A stretch of DNA of 64,000 bases from Carboxylicivirga litoralis (lineage in GTDB: Bacteria > Bacteroidota > Bacteroidia > Bacteroidales > Marinilabiliaceae). Positions within the stretch are counted from its first letter, which is position 1. Every line of letters starts with the position of its first letter. A model generated the notes under the pieces. It was not told where the DNA came from, did no database searches, and saw only the letters and a list, made by a program, of their open reading frames with translations. The stretch covers positions 62,001-126,000 of the forward strand of contig NZ_JAFMVC010000010.1 of assembly GCF_025499605.1 (NCBI RefSeq), written 5' to 3'. Below, one piece after another: positions 26,022 to 36,348 of this stretch. Position numbers and translations under genes: made by a program.

Positions 26022-28358
26022 TTATTCGTAACGAAGCGCTTTAACAGGATTTTGAGAAGCTGCTTTGTAAGCCTGAATACTTACGGTTATAACCGTAATT
26101 GTCATAGCTATCAATCCGGTGACAATAAAAATCCACCAGCTCATTTCAGTTTTTACTGCAAAATCGCTTAACCATTTATTCATCAGGTACCAGGCAAAGG
26201 GACATGCAATCACAAAAGATAAACCAACCCATTTCACATAAGTGGAGTTGAGCAAAGCAATAATTTCAGAAAGCGTTGCCCCATTTACTTTGCGCACACC
26301 AATTTCTTTGGTTCGTCGATTAATTGAATAACGAACGATACCGAATAAACCGGCAATACTAATAACAAAAGCAATCAGCATTAACCAATTAGCAATTTGG
26401 CTGGCCACTTCTTCAGATCGATACAAGTCTTCGTATGCGCTATCAAGAAAATGATACGTAAATGGATAACTTGGTGTTGTTTCATCCCACATCGTTTGTA
26501 ACTGAGTAATAACAGCTTTAGGGTTATGACGGACTTTAACCATGACTAATCCATATTTTTTATCAGGAATAGATAAATAAACCTGCGGGTCAACTTTTTG
26601 ATGTAAGGACTTAGTATACGCATTTTTCACCACACCTTTCACAATATAATCACCTCTGAAAGTTGTTGAAACTTGTTGTCCTATAATAGATTGCTCTCCT
26701 AATATTTTAGCTGCTGCCTCATTTACCACACAATAGTTCAACGAATCGTTAACTCCAAACGGATTAGCACCTTGTACCAAAGGCATCTCCATCATGTCAA
26801 AATAATTGGGTTTAATGTAACAAACTTCCATTAAACACTCGTTATCAAGATTATCGATTCTTTTAACCGACGAGCCCTGGTTCCAATCCAATGGCGAACA
26901 TCCTTTGGCAGTAACATTCGTTACATCAGGAAAAGCTTTTATCTCTTTGGCGTAGCGATCGTAGTTATCCCTAAAACTCTTGTTCATCTCAAAGTAAATC
27001 ACATTCTCCTTACTGAAACCCAAATTCATGCTTTGCAAATGGTCTACCTGCTTTTTAATGGTAATAGTACCAATCAACAATGCAATAGAGGCAGCAAACT
27101 GAAATATGATTAAACTCTTTTGAACCACCGACACTTTATTGCCTTTAAATTGGTCTTTCAGGGTTTGAACCGGATTAAAATGCGTCATATAAACAGCCGG
27201 AAAAATACCTGCCATCACTGTACTAAAGCTTATCAATGCTAGTAGCACCAAATAAGTGATTGGCGCAGTAAAATCGATGTTTAATTCATAGCCTATGATT
27301 TGCCCAAATAGCGGCGTAAACAACTCGGCCAGCAAAACGGCAAAAATGGTAGCGGTTAATGAGTAAATAAATGTCTCAGAAATAAAATCAAACACTAATT
27401 GTGCTTTCGTCGCGCCATTGGCCTTTTTCACACCAATTGATTTTGCTCTCAAAAACGAATTGGAAATAAACAAGTTGGTAAAATTGATACATCCAATAAG
27501 CAAAATAATTAAAGCCATTATGCCAAATGATATAACCAGCGATTTGCTTTGATGTTTGGTGTAATCAAAGCGGTACTTATGCCCCAGGTGAATATCGGTT
27601 AAAGGTTGTAATTGAAATTTTATCTCTATCGCCTTATATGGCTCAAACTTTTCAAGCGCGTGTGCTGTAATAATCGACTCTAAGCGTGTAACATTTGCAT
27701 CCTCAACCAGTTTAACAAATGTGATAAAACTATCATTTCCACCCCATTTGGCATTTTTCAGATACGTAACTGCATCAATCCGAATAAAAGCTTCTATATT
27801 AAAAGAAGTGTTGATAGGCATATTTTTCATTACACCAACAACTTCTTTGTCTCCCTTAAAATCGACAATTTCACCAATAGGATTTTGATGAGGAAAATAA
27901 CGTTGAGCCCAGTCTTCATTAATGATTATGGCATTGGGTTTGTTTTCAAAATCTTCAATACGTCCTTGCACCAAAGGAAAACTGAGCAATTGATGGTAGT
28001 TGGCATCAGCTGCATACACATTCTCAACACCATCTGTTCGATTACCTACTTTTAAAAAGCCATCGAGAGGATAAATACGTGTTACTTCTGTTACTTCTGG
28101 TAGTTTTTCCTTTATTTCGGGGCCGGCGGGATTACAAACAGCTCCGAGCGAAACCGACTCTCCATTGATAAATCCTTTGCGCGTAATGCGGTAAGTATTT
28201 TCAGCTTGGGGATGAAAACTATCAAAACTACTCTCGTTTAAACACCATAATCCTGTTATCAGGGCAACGGTGATACCCAATGCCAGACTGGCGATACTTA
28301 AAAATCCCGTTGTCTTTTGTTTTTGAAAATGACGTATAAATAATTTCAGGCTCTGCAT
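26022..28358 (-). CDS. MacB/FtsX-type ABC permease 2 of 5
   Basis: The product has 778 residues with the same plan as permease 1: N-terminal helix, core domain (VEGVENV-like region: VGNRTDGVENVYAADANYHQ), FtsX block 1 (LIILLIGCINFTNLFISNSF), second core domain, FtsX block 2 (LIAFVISIAGLFGIVRYSINRR) and tail AASQNPVKALRYE. The strongly conserved EIGVRKVNGAT motif stands before the last helices. It follows ATPase 2 after 65 bases and precedes permease 1, so both permeases could pair with one ATPase as a heterodimer. Confidence 0.9.
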   Translation of the reverse strand: MQSLKLFIRHFQKQKTTGFLSIASLALGITVALITGLWCLNESSFDSFHPQAENTYRITRKGFINGESVSLGAVCNPAGPEIKEKLPEVTEVTRIYPLDGFLKVGNRTDGVENVYAADANYHQLLSFPLVQGRIEDFENKPNAIIINEDWAQRYFPHQNPIGEIVDFKGDKEVVGVMKNMPINTSFNIEAFIRIDAVTYLKNAKWGGNDSFITFVKLVEDANVTRLESIITAHALEKFEPYKAIEIKFQLQPLTDIHLGHKYRFDYTKHQSKSLVISFGIMALIILLIGCINFTNLFISNSFLRAKSIGVKKANGATKAQLVFDFISETFIYSLTATIFAVLLAELFTPLFGQIIGYELNIDFTAPITYLVLLALISFSTVMAGIFPAVYMTHFNPVQTLKDQFKGNKVSVVQKSLIIFQFAASIALLIGTITIKKQVDHLQSMNLGFSKENVIYFEMNKSFRDNYDRYAKEIKAFPDVTNVTAKGCSPLDWNQGSSVKRIDNLDNECLMEVCYIKPNYFDMMEMPLVQGANPFGVNDSLNYCVVNEAAAKILGEQSIIGQQVSTTFRGDYIVKGVVKNAYTKSLHQKVDPQVYLSIPDKKYGLVMVKVRHNPKAVITQLQTMWDETTPSYPFTYHFLDSAYEDLYRSEEVASQIANWLMLIAFVISIAGLFGIVRYSINRRTKEIGVRKVNGATLSEIIALLNSTYVKWVGLSFVIACPFAWYLMNKWLSDFAVKTEMSWWIFIVTGLIAMTITVITVSIQAYKAASQNPVKALRYE

Positions 28359-28423
28359 GTGCGTTGATTAAGGGTAGTTGTCGTTCAGTTACTTGAATAT
28401 ATATCGTAGTGTATCATTGCGTC

Positions 28424-29125
28424 TTAGATGATTTCTTCAACCGGCGATTCTTTATGAATCTTCTCTGTCACCACATGACCATCGAATAAATTTATCGTCC
28501 TGTGCGCATACTCTGCATGCTCAGCTGAGTGCGTGACCATTACAATGGTGGTTCCATCTTCGTTGAGTTGACGAAGCAGGTTCATGACTTCAGCACCATT
28601 TTTTGAGTCAAGGTTCCCTGTTGGCTCATCGGCTAATATTAACTTAGGATTAGCCACTACTGCACGAGCAAAAGCCACACGTTGCTGCTGACCCCCCGAC
28701 AGCTGCTGTGGAAAATGCTTGGCCCGATGCGCAATCTGCATGCGTTCCATCACCCTTTGAACACGCTCACGGCGCTCTTTGGCCGATAGCTTCAGGTACA
28801 CCAATGGCATCTCAATATTCTCAAAAACATTGAGTTCATCAATCAGGTTAAAACTCTGAAAGACAAAGCCTATATTGCCTTTTCGCAGGTTAGTGCGCTG
28901 ACGCTCTTTAAAGGAAGCAATCTCCTGACCGTCGAAAAACAATTCGCCATTTGAAGGATTATCCAGCAAGCCAATGATATTCAACAAAGTTGATTTACCA
29001 CAACCCGATGGTCCCATAATGGCTACAAACTCACCCTTTTGTACATGGATGTTGACATTATTCAAAGCAGTAGTTTCCACCTCTTCGGTTCTAAATACTT
29101 TTTGTAAGTTATTCGTTTTTAGCAT
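28424..29125 (-). CDS. ABC transporter ATP-binding protein (MacB/LolD type), canonical
   Basis: The product has 233 residues. Walker A GPSGCGKST, signature LSGGQQQRVAFARA, Walker B LILADEP, D-loop NLDS and H-loop THSAEHA are all canonical. It is the ATPase most similar to LolD/MacB in this locus. The upstream 95-base gap carries inverted repeats, so it may begin a second transcript or be a processing point. Confidence 0.93.
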   Translation of the reverse strand: MLKTNNLQKVFRTEEVETTALNNVNIHVQKGEFVAIMGPSGCGKSTLLNIIGLLDNPSNGELFFDGQEIASFKERQRTNLRKGNIGFVFQSFNLIDELNVFENIEMPLVYLKLSAKERRERVQRVMERMQIAHRAKHFPQQLSGGQQQRVAFARAVVANPKLILADEPTGNLDSKNGAEVMNLLRQLNEDGTTIVMVTHSAEHAEYAHRTINLFDGHVVTEKIHKESPVEEII

Positions 29126-29184
29126 ATTATTTAGTGCTTGTGTGCGCAGTGCACAGTGATTAGTTAAATTGTTTGTATTGTAAA

Positions 29185-29215
29185 TAGCTAATGGCTGACA
29201 GCTATCAGCTAAAAG
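29185..29215. repeat. imperfect palindromic element in the operon gap
   Basis: GCTGA (29194-29198) and TCAGC (29205-29209) form an inverted repeat inside an AGCT-rich stretch (TAGCTAATGGCTGACAGCTA). Similar short GCTGACAG sequences occur upstream of the response regulator at 37758-37792. It may be a dispersed palindromic repeat. Confidence 0.4.
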
Positions 29216-29220
29216 CTCTT

Positions 29221-31539
29221 TTATTCATATCTCAGCGCTTTTATTGGGTTTTGACTCGCCACTTTAAAGCTTTGCCAGGCAACAGTAAGCATTGTTATTA
29301 TATAAGCCAGCATACCTGCTGCTATGAATATCCACCAACTGAGTTCGGTTTGGTAAGCAAACTTCTGAAGCCAGCTCGTCATATAGTAATAGCCCAACGG
29401 TGCTGCCACTATAAATGCAGCAACTACCCATTTTGAATAGCCTTTGGTCAATAGACTAATAACCTCCATAACCGTTGCCCCATTCACTTTTCTAATCCCA
29501 ATCTCTTTTGTGCGAACAAGGCTCATTTGCAGAGAAGTTGTGAACAACCCAATCATTGACAAGAAAATACTAATGAAACAGCACACTGCTATAAGATTGA
29601 TAAAGCTTTTGTTCTCCGCATGAATTATATTATACCTTTCATTGAGACTTAACTTGTCTAGTGGGTAATCATGTATCACCTCCTGCCATATTTTAGAAAT
29701 TAGCAGATTGGCTTCGTTCCATTTCCTTACATCAGCTTTCACCAATAGATGGTTGTGTGAGTCTCTATATTCAATTATGGCTGGTCCCACAAAATTCATA
29801 AGGTTCGAATAATGAAAATCTTTTACAATACCTACTACCTCTTTATCAGAGCCCGGCAACTTTTCACCAAGCAAATCTTGATTAGGAAATAACTTAAGCA
29901 GAGACTCATTGATGAGGCATTTCTCCTTATTAGAAATGCCATCAACATTAAATCCTTTACCAGCCAGAAGGTTTAAATCAAGTGTTTCCACAAATTCAGC
30001 ATCGCCACTAAAACCACAAGGCGTGTAGCTTTTGTCTTTACCACCTTCGCTATAGTGGAACTTAACCATCCAATGGCCCATTAATGGCGTTGATGAAGCT
30101 CCGGCCACATGCTTAATGCAAGCATGGCTCTTAAGTTTTTGCTTAAACACATCTATTTGCTCATAATACTTTGAGGGAATGGTGAGCACAATCACATTTT
30201 TATCCAGCCCCAAAGATTTGTTATTCAAGTAAACAAGCTGCTTTAGGATCGTGAAAGATGCTATAATAAGTACTATTGATGAGGCTATCTGAAAAACTCT
30301 GAAAACCGGGAATTGAGCATAGTTCCGCTTCTTTTTATCCAAAGCCTGCAGATTGATGATGCCAGAACTTTTAAAGCTGATTATTACATATACGAAACTA
30401 ATGACTAATAGGACAATGAATACAATACTGACAAGTGCAACCTGATTAAGATGTAGCATAAAATCCAAACTAATTGATGCGTGCATCAGTTGGTTAAAAA
30501 AAGGCAATGATAAGGTGATAATAACACCACTCAACAGCATCGATACTCCAACCAACAGCAATACTTCCTGCATCATCATGGATATATTTGCCCCAATTGA
30601 GGAGCCATTGATTCTTCTAATCACGAAACTCCGCTCTCGCATCTTCAGTAAATTATCAAGCAATGATAAATAGTTGATAATTGAAATTAAGAAGATAATA
30701 ATCCCAATTGCCAATGCGATGTACACATCTGTAATATCTCGGGTTATTTCAGCATCCGAATGTCTTTGATGCGTAAAATAGTTGGATGACAAGGATTCTA
30801 AATAATACGTACCCTGCGTTCCTGCATGTATTACCGGAATATGCTCTTTGTTGGCAGCCAACAATGCCTCCATCTCAGTTCGCTCAACATCCCGCGCTAA
30901 ACGAATAAAAGCACGGCTATCGCCAGATTCCATCATTGTTATAATGTCGAACTGCAAATGAGAATTGGCCAATGGTTTTCTGAAAACACCAGTTACCACA
31001 TACTGTTTTTTAACAGCCTCTTTTGTTGGCCTCATCAACTCTTCCAACTCTATCACCTGGCCTAATGGAGATGCTGATCCAAAATACTTTTCGGCCAACT
31101 GTTCAGACAAAACCACATTGTTTTCTGTTTCGAGTACCTTGTCGGACTGACCTGCAACCAGTTGATAAGAAAAGAAATCGAAAAAATTAGGACTTACCGA
31201 CAGAGTGTTGGGCTTATCAAAGAAGGAATTATTATCAACAAACACCCGATTGGTAATGGTTGATTTAACCAGGCAATAATCTTCCACTTGCTCAAAATTA
31301 TCTTGCATGTAGCGGGCTGCTCCCTCGCGTGCAAAATACATCCGGCTTCCAGGCGCAAACGGATCATCACAACTTAAGGCATATATCCTGTCTGAATATT
31401 TATGAAAACCATCGGTTGCTAACTCGCGCTGCACAAAAACACCAACCAGACACATACAAGTGATTCCAACTGACAGGCTAATTAGTATTATGATTGTACT
31501 AAATCGATTGTTCAATATGTTTCTATACGCTCTTTTCAT
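29221..31539 (-). CDS. MacB/FtsX-type ABC permease 3 of 5
   Basis: The product has 772 residues. N-terminal helix (IIILISLSVGITCMCLVGVF), core domain, FtsX block 1 (ALAIGIIIFLISIINYLSLL), second core, FtsX block 2 (LIAVCCFISIFLSMIGLFTT) and the KEIGIRKVNGATVMEV motif lead to the tail ASQNPIKALRYE. It has no ATPase between it and permease 4, whose gene ends 19 bases upstream. Its ATPase is presumably the one encoded 95 bases downstream. Confidence 0.9.
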   Translation of the reverse strand: MKRAYRNILNNRFSTIIILISLSVGITCMCLVGVFVQRELATDGFHKYSDRIYALSCDDPFAPGSRMYFAREGAARYMQDNFEQVEDYCLVKSTITNRVFVDNNSFFDKPNTLSVSPNFFDFFSYQLVAGQSDKVLETENNVVLSEQLAEKYFGSASPLGQVIELEELMRPTKEAVKKQYVVTGVFRKPLANSHLQFDIITMMESGDSRAFIRLARDVERTEMEALLAANKEHIPVIHAGTQGTYYLESLSSNYFTHQRHSDAEITRDITDVYIALAIGIIIFLISIINYLSLLDNLLKMRERSFVIRRINGSSIGANISMMMQEVLLLVGVSMLLSGVIITLSLPFFNQLMHASISLDFMLHLNQVALVSIVFIVLLVISFVYVIISFKSSGIINLQALDKKKRNYAQFPVFRVFQIASSIVLIIASFTILKQLVYLNNKSLGLDKNVIVLTIPSKYYEQIDVFKQKLKSHACIKHVAGASSTPLMGHWMVKFHYSEGGKDKSYTPCGFSGDAEFVETLDLNLLAGKGFNVDGISNKEKCLINESLLKLFPNQDLLGEKLPGSDKEVVGIVKDFHYSNLMNFVGPAIIEYRDSHNHLLVKADVRKWNEANLLISKIWQEVIHDYPLDKLSLNERYNIIHAENKSFINLIAVCCFISIFLSMIGLFTTSLQMSLVRTKEIGIRKVNGATVMEVISLLTKGYSKWVVAAFIVAAPLGYYYMTSWLQKFAYQTELSWWIFIAAGMLAYIITMLTVAWQSFKVASQNPIKALRYE

Positions 31540-31558
31540 GGTCTGTTAGATCAATTAA

Positions 31559-33853
31559 TTACTCGTACCGCAGCGCTTTTATTGGGTTTTGACTGGCTGC
31601 TTTCCAGGTTTGACGCAAAGTCACCAAAATAGCCAATAGCCACACACATATTCCGCCCAACAAAAAGTAATACCAATGAATGGTTGTGTGCACAATGAAA
31701 TTATTCATCCAAAGCTCCATCAGATACCACACCAGCGGCACGGAAATAACAAAAGCAATCGCGATGGTATAGCTGATTTTACGGTTCAATAATTTAAGAA
31801 TGTCATAAATGCGCGCGCCATTGGCCTTTCGAATTCCAATCTCTTTCACATGACGTTGAGTAATAATAGTGACCAAACCCGTGATGCCAATAGCGGTGAT
31901 TAACAGCGCAATAAAGCTGAAAAAACTAATGAGTTTAAAAAGTCGCATTTCGCTCTTGTAATAAGCTTGGTAAGTATCGTCCACAAAACCATAATCAAAC
32001 ATGTGGCTGGGTGAGATGGCTTTAAAGCAACTTTCAATATGCTCCAACACAACCGGCAGACTTCCTGAATACTTTACAAAAGCCATGTTACACCTTTTCC
32101 GGTTGAGCCAAAAACACATCGGATCAACCGTATGATGCAAAGAAGCATAATGAAAATTCTCGCAGAAGCCTATCAAATCGGCTTCTCCTTCAAATGTTGG
32201 AAACTTTTTGTTGAGTTTGTGTTCCCAGCTATACTTATCAATGGCTGCCTGATTGAAAATAAACTTATTGTCATCCAACAGGTTTGTGGAGTAATCGCGT
32301 CCATTAAGCACTTTCACTTCGAAAAAACTTAGAAAATTTTCGGCCACAGGCCAAACATAAAACGATGCCTGCTCGCCGTCAATCGTTCTTCCCCAACCCA
32401 TCATGGTATTAGAGGGGCCATGCGCAGCATAGGTAACATCAGTAATGTGTGCAGAGTTTTCTAACTCCGAAGTGAAACTCTCAAGATTACTTTTAATCTT
32501 TCCGCTCAATGGAAACGAGATAACATTATTGCTGACAATACCCGTATCGTAATTGAGTAGAAACTGCTTTTGTTGATAGATGACAATCGAACTAATTATC
32601 AAGACCAGAGATGCCACAAACTGAAATGTCATGAGCACACCACGCATGCTAATAAATGATCTGGAGGTTGACGTTCGGTATTTATCCAGCAGCGTATCAG
32701 CAAATCGGAAGCCTGTTGGTAACAGCACCGAGATAATAGCAGCTGAAATGCAAATGGCGCTCAACATCAAGACTCTATCACTCAAGCTAAATTCCTTTAA
32801 GTCAAATGGCACCAACTCGGATAGCTGCGAACTACTAAATAACTCAACTAGTATATAAGCCATTATAGCTGCTAAAACGCACACAATGAGTCCTTCAAAT
32901 AAAAGCGTCAGTCGGATATGCATCAGTTTAGCGCCATTCACCTCCTGAACAAAGAAATTCTTTTCGCGCGTTGGCATTATGCCACACTTAAAATTATAAT
33001 AGTTGATTACACTGATAATCAACACAAGAAAGGCGATGAACAAGAACAAATCAACCGTCGATCGTTTGGTTATTTTTGCGTATTCATAGTTTACTTTTTC
33101 GGCAAAATGCACGTCCTTCAAAGCACGTAAATGAATACTTACTTCATCATTAAATTCTGCATTTATAATATCCTCCATTCGTTGGTTCAGCTCATCCGTC
33201 ACCAAGTGCGGTTCAATTTCCAAAAAGGTAAGAAAACTACTTTCACTCCTTTCAAACCGTGAGGCGTTTTGTTTGATGCTCATAAAGCCTACCGGACTAA
33301 ATGTACTATTTGAGGGAAACGCTTCGTAAACAGCACAGATTTCCATCTCCCTGCCATAATTAACCTGCACCATTTTACCAATCACACTCGTACTACCAAA
33401 AAGCTGAAGGGCCGCCTCATCATCAATGGCAATTTTACTTTTATCAATAAAGGCAGCATCCAAATCCCCAATAAGCACATCAAAAGTCAACATCTTACTA
33501 ATTGCTGAATCAGCCTGAAAAACACGACCAGCATAGATATTATCGGGCTGCGTAGGATGCACAAGTACCTGGCCGGCATATGGCGATAGCGTGCTTGCAT
33601 TTTTGATTTCAGGAATTCTATCTTTTAACAATTGGGCCGTTGTTCCTTTGTAAATCACCTGATCTCCAACTTCAACCCGATACACCGTTGCTGCCTTTTC
33701 ATGATGGCTGTCGAAGCTATATTCGAAAATTACATAAAAGAAAATTATCAACGAGGTAGCAAAAGCCATCGAAAATCCAATCACATTCAGTAAACTAAAG
33801 TACTTTCGATGAACAACATGACGTAAAGCCGTTTTTAATAAATACCGTATCAT
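31559..33853 (-). CDS. MacB/FtsX-type ABC permease 4 of 5
   Basis: The product has 764 residues and is the most diverged of the set. N-terminal helix (NVIGFSMAFATSLIIFFYVI), FtsX block 1 (LFLFIAFLVLIISVINYYNF), second core, and FtsX block 2 (LISFFSFIALLITAIGITGLV) are seen. The conserved motif reads KEIGIRKANGARIYDIL and the tail is AASQNPIKALRYE. The gap of 152 bases to permease 5 contains no gene and no clear terminator. Confidence 0.9.
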   Translation of the reverse strand: MIRYLLKTALRHVVHRKYFSLLNVIGFSMAFATSLIIFFYVIFEYSFDSHHEKAATVYRVEVGDQVIYKGTTAQLLKDRIPEIKNASTLSPYAGQVLVHPTQPDNIYAGRVFQADSAISKMLTFDVLIGDLDAAFIDKSKIAIDDEAALQLFGSTSVIGKMVQVNYGREMEICAVYEAFPSNSTFSPVGFMSIKQNASRFERSESSFLTFLEIEPHLVTDELNQRMEDIINAEFNDEVSIHLRALKDVHFAEKVNYEYAKITKRSTVDLFLFIAFLVLIISVINYYNFKCGIMPTREKNFFVQEVNGAKLMHIRLTLLFEGLIVCVLAAIMAYILVELFSSSQLSELVPFDLKEFSLSDRVLMLSAICISAAIISVLLPTGFRFADTLLDKYRTSTSRSFISMRGVLMTFQFVASLVLIISSIVIYQQKQFLLNYDTGIVSNNVISFPLSGKIKSNLESFTSELENSAHITDVTYAAHGPSNTMMGWGRTIDGEQASFYVWPVAENFLSFFEVKVLNGRDYSTNLLDDNKFIFNQAAIDKYSWEHKLNKKFPTFEGEADLIGFCENFHYASLHHTVDPMCFWLNRKRCNMAFVKYSGSLPVVLEHIESCFKAISPSHMFDYGFVDDTYQAYYKSEMRLFKLISFFSFIALLITAIGITGLVTIITQRHVKEIGIRKANGARIYDILKLLNRKISYTIAIAFVISVPLVWYLMELWMNNFIVHTTIHWYYFLLGGICVWLLAILVTLRQTWKAASQNPIKALRYE

Positions 33854-34005
33854 CTTATCTTAGTTTAGGAGCATTATAGTTTGAGACAATTCGTTTATTA
33901 GCTCGAAATAGCTTTTGCAGGTTACTTGTTCCAATCATAATTTCAGGATTATTGGTTATAAATATTTAGTATTCCAGTTTTGAATCGCTAATGACTGACT
34001 TTTAA

Positions 34006-36333
34006 TTACTCGTACCGTAAAGCCTTAACGGGATTTTGAGTAGCGGTTCGCCAACTCTGCCAGCTAATAGTAGCAATGGATATGACTATGGTGAATGTGC
34101 CAGCCAAACCAAATATCTCCAATCCAATAGTTGTTTTATAAGCAAAACCATTTAACCATTCTCTCATGGCATAGTAAGCAATAGGACTGGCAATAAGGTA
34201 AGCTATCAAAATATGCTTCAGATAATTCTTCGAGAGCAACTGAATTATTGAAAGGTTATTGGCTCCATTCACTTTGCGAATCCCAATTTCTTTGGTTCGT
34301 CGTGATGATAAAACAGCCGCATACGCCAGCAAACCAATTAAAGCAATCAATAAGCCAAGCGTAGTTCCAAGGTAGAAAATACGACGAAGCGCATGTTCCT
34401 GGTAATATAATCGATTCAATTCATCATCCAGATACTGAATATTTCCGGTATAGTCCGGATCGAAGCGCTTTAAAATGTTGTATATGTTATTAATCGTTTC
34501 GGCATTATTAAAGCCATCTAATTTAACCGAGAAATTCCATACATAATTGCTCCAATTGGTCATCATAGTTGGTTGAATTCGGTCTTTCAACGAGCTGTAG
34601 TGGTAGTCTTTAACAACACCTATTATTTCAACAGTTTGTCCGCTAAAATCAACTAAAGTACCAATGGCATCTTCAATACCCAGTTTGCGAAGAGCCGTTT
34701 CATTAACAAGTATCTCCTCGTTTTGTGCCGCTTCACCGGTAAAAAAGCGACCTTCTTTTAGCTGAATGCCAAACACATTTAAATAGCCAGGTTTAACACG
34801 CACTTCGTTCACCCCAACCGCAGGAGCCTGCTTATAACTTAAGCCCTGTCCACTTCCTTCATTTCCGCCCGGATAGGCATGAGAAGCCGTAGCATCCACC
34901 ACATTGGGCAATTTCAGTATTTCTTTTTTAATATCTGCCCAGCGAGCAATCGATTCATCGCTATTACCTTTGCAATTAATAACATTTTCAGCCACAAAAC
35001 CTTTGGGTTTGTTTTCAATAAACGATATTTGTTTTTGAACCGTTAATATGCCAAAAACCAAGAAGCTAACAAGGGCAAATTGAAAAACCAGCAAGGCCGA
35101 CTTTGATTGCGTTTTAATGTTATGCGAATGAATCAAATCTCTGACATTAATCTGACTAATCTGCCAGGCCGGGAAAATACAGGCAATCAAAACTGAGCTT
35201 AGGTAAACACCTATCAGTATAGCATAAATAGGCCACGAATACCAAACTGTATCGAGGTATTTAATGTTCAGAAATTCAGAAACATCAACCTTAACAACAT
35301 AAAAAAGAACCACTGCAATTATCATTGCCATTGTAATAACCAATAATGATTCGATGGCAAACTGAACGATTAATCCTTTTCGGGTGGTTCCAAAAACTTT
35401 TTGAATAGAAACCATTTTGATATAGGTTTCTTTCTTAGCCATCAGTAAATTAATGTAGTTGCTTAATGCAATTATTAAAATCGCAATGGATAAAATGGCC
35501 AGAAAAGAAATTAGAATCAGACTTCCGTTTTCTTTCTGATCCCAGGATGCAATGGTCTTTAAATGAATATCGGCCAGTGGCTCCATTTTTGAACCGCACA
35601 CGACATCCATGCCAGATAAAAAGTCTGTTAACACCTGAGTAGCTACCTCTTCGCATTTAATAGCTGCCTGATGATAATCAACTCCTTTCTTAAATCGCAC
35701 ATAGGTCAGGTATTCAATACTACTCATATCGCCGTTTCCTTTGCTCATTGGTTGAACAACATCGCATGCAAAATGCGTATTATCAGGGATATCGGCAATG
35801 ACGGCACTTATAACGTGCAGGTTCTTATCGAAGTGAATTTGTTTGCCAACCGGATTCTCTTTTCCAAATATCTTTTCAGAAAGACTTTGCGTTATAACGA
35901 GGTTTTCAGGTTTCTCAAGAGCCAGATTTAAATCTCCGTAAATTGTCTCAAATTCAAACACTTTAAAGAAATTGACATTGGCCATAAATGTGTTTCTGAC
36001 AAAATACTGCTCTTCGCCTAATTGAAACAAATTTTGCCCCATACGAAAAACATTAACAACTTCCTCTACCTCCGGCACCTGTTCCTTTAGTCGCATGAAC
36101 TTTTCGCTTCGGTTAATGGGCATTATTTCTGTCGATTCACCTTCTTGCATAATGCTTAGCAAGCGATAAATACGTTCGTGATTTTTTATGTGTGTATCGT
36201 AACTAAACTCCTGCACTACATACGATGCCAGGTACATTATTGTACAAAACGCTACGGACAAACCAAGTAAGTTGATGGCAAGAATGCCCTTCGACTTCAT
36301 TAGTCTTCTTAATATCAGTTTAAATTTAATCAT
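34006..36333 (-). CDS. MacB/FtsX-type ABC permease 5 of 5
   Basis: The product has 775 residues. N-terminal helix (LLGLSVAFCTIMYLASYVV), core domain, FtsX block 1 (FLAILSIAILIIALSNYINL), second core, FtsX block 2 (GTTLGLLIALIGLLAYAAVL), motif KEIGIRKVNGANNLSII and tail ATQNPVKALRYE are visible. It begins 15 bases after the fusion-protein stop codon, so it is translated from the same sigma-54-type transcript. Confidence 0.9.
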   Translation of the reverse strand: MIKFKLILRRLMKSKGILAINLLGLSVAFCTIMYLASYVVQEFSYDTHIKNHERIYRLLSIMQEGESTEIMPINRSEKFMRLKEQVPEVEEVVNVFRMGQNLFQLGEEQYFVRNTFMANVNFFKVFEFETIYGDLNLALEKPENLVITQSLSEKIFGKENPVGKQIHFDKNLHVISAVIADIPDNTHFACDVVQPMSKGNGDMSSIEYLTYVRFKKGVDYHQAAIKCEEVATQVLTDFLSGMDVVCGSKMEPLADIHLKTIASWDQKENGSLILISFLAILSIAILIIALSNYINLLMAKKETYIKMVSIQKVFGTTRKGLIVQFAIESLLVITMAMIIAVVLFYVVKVDVSEFLNIKYLDTVWYSWPIYAILIGVYLSSVLIACIFPAWQISQINVRDLIHSHNIKTQSKSALLVFQFALVSFLVFGILTVQKQISFIENKPKGFVAENVINCKGNSDESIARWADIKKEILKLPNVVDATASHAYPGGNEGSGQGLSYKQAPAVGVNEVRVKPGYLNVFGIQLKEGRFFTGEAAQNEEILVNETALRKLGIEDAIGTLVDFSGQTVEIIGVVKDYHYSSLKDRIQPTMMTNWSNYVWNFSVKLDGFNNAETINNIYNILKRFDPDYTGNIQYLDDELNRLYYQEHALRRIFYLGTTLGLLIALIGLLAYAAVLSSRRTKEIGIRKVNGANNLSIIQLLSKNYLKHILIAYLIASPIAYYAMREWLNGFAYKTTIGLEIFGLAGTFTIVISIATISWQSWRTATQNPVKALRYE

Positions 36334-36348
36334 AAGTCAGGGTTAGGT

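Noticed and set aside
33917-33933. Second sigma-54-like site before permease 4
   Set aside because: GG and GC are separated by 12 bases instead of 10, and the rest does not match.
33854-34005. Hidden gene in the 152-base gap between permeases 4 and 5
   Set aside because: No frame of useful length or start signal on either strand.
23677-36333. Permease array as a transposon or recent tandem duplication
   Set aside because: The five proteins are strongly diverged, with no flanking repeats, transposase or target-site duplication seen.
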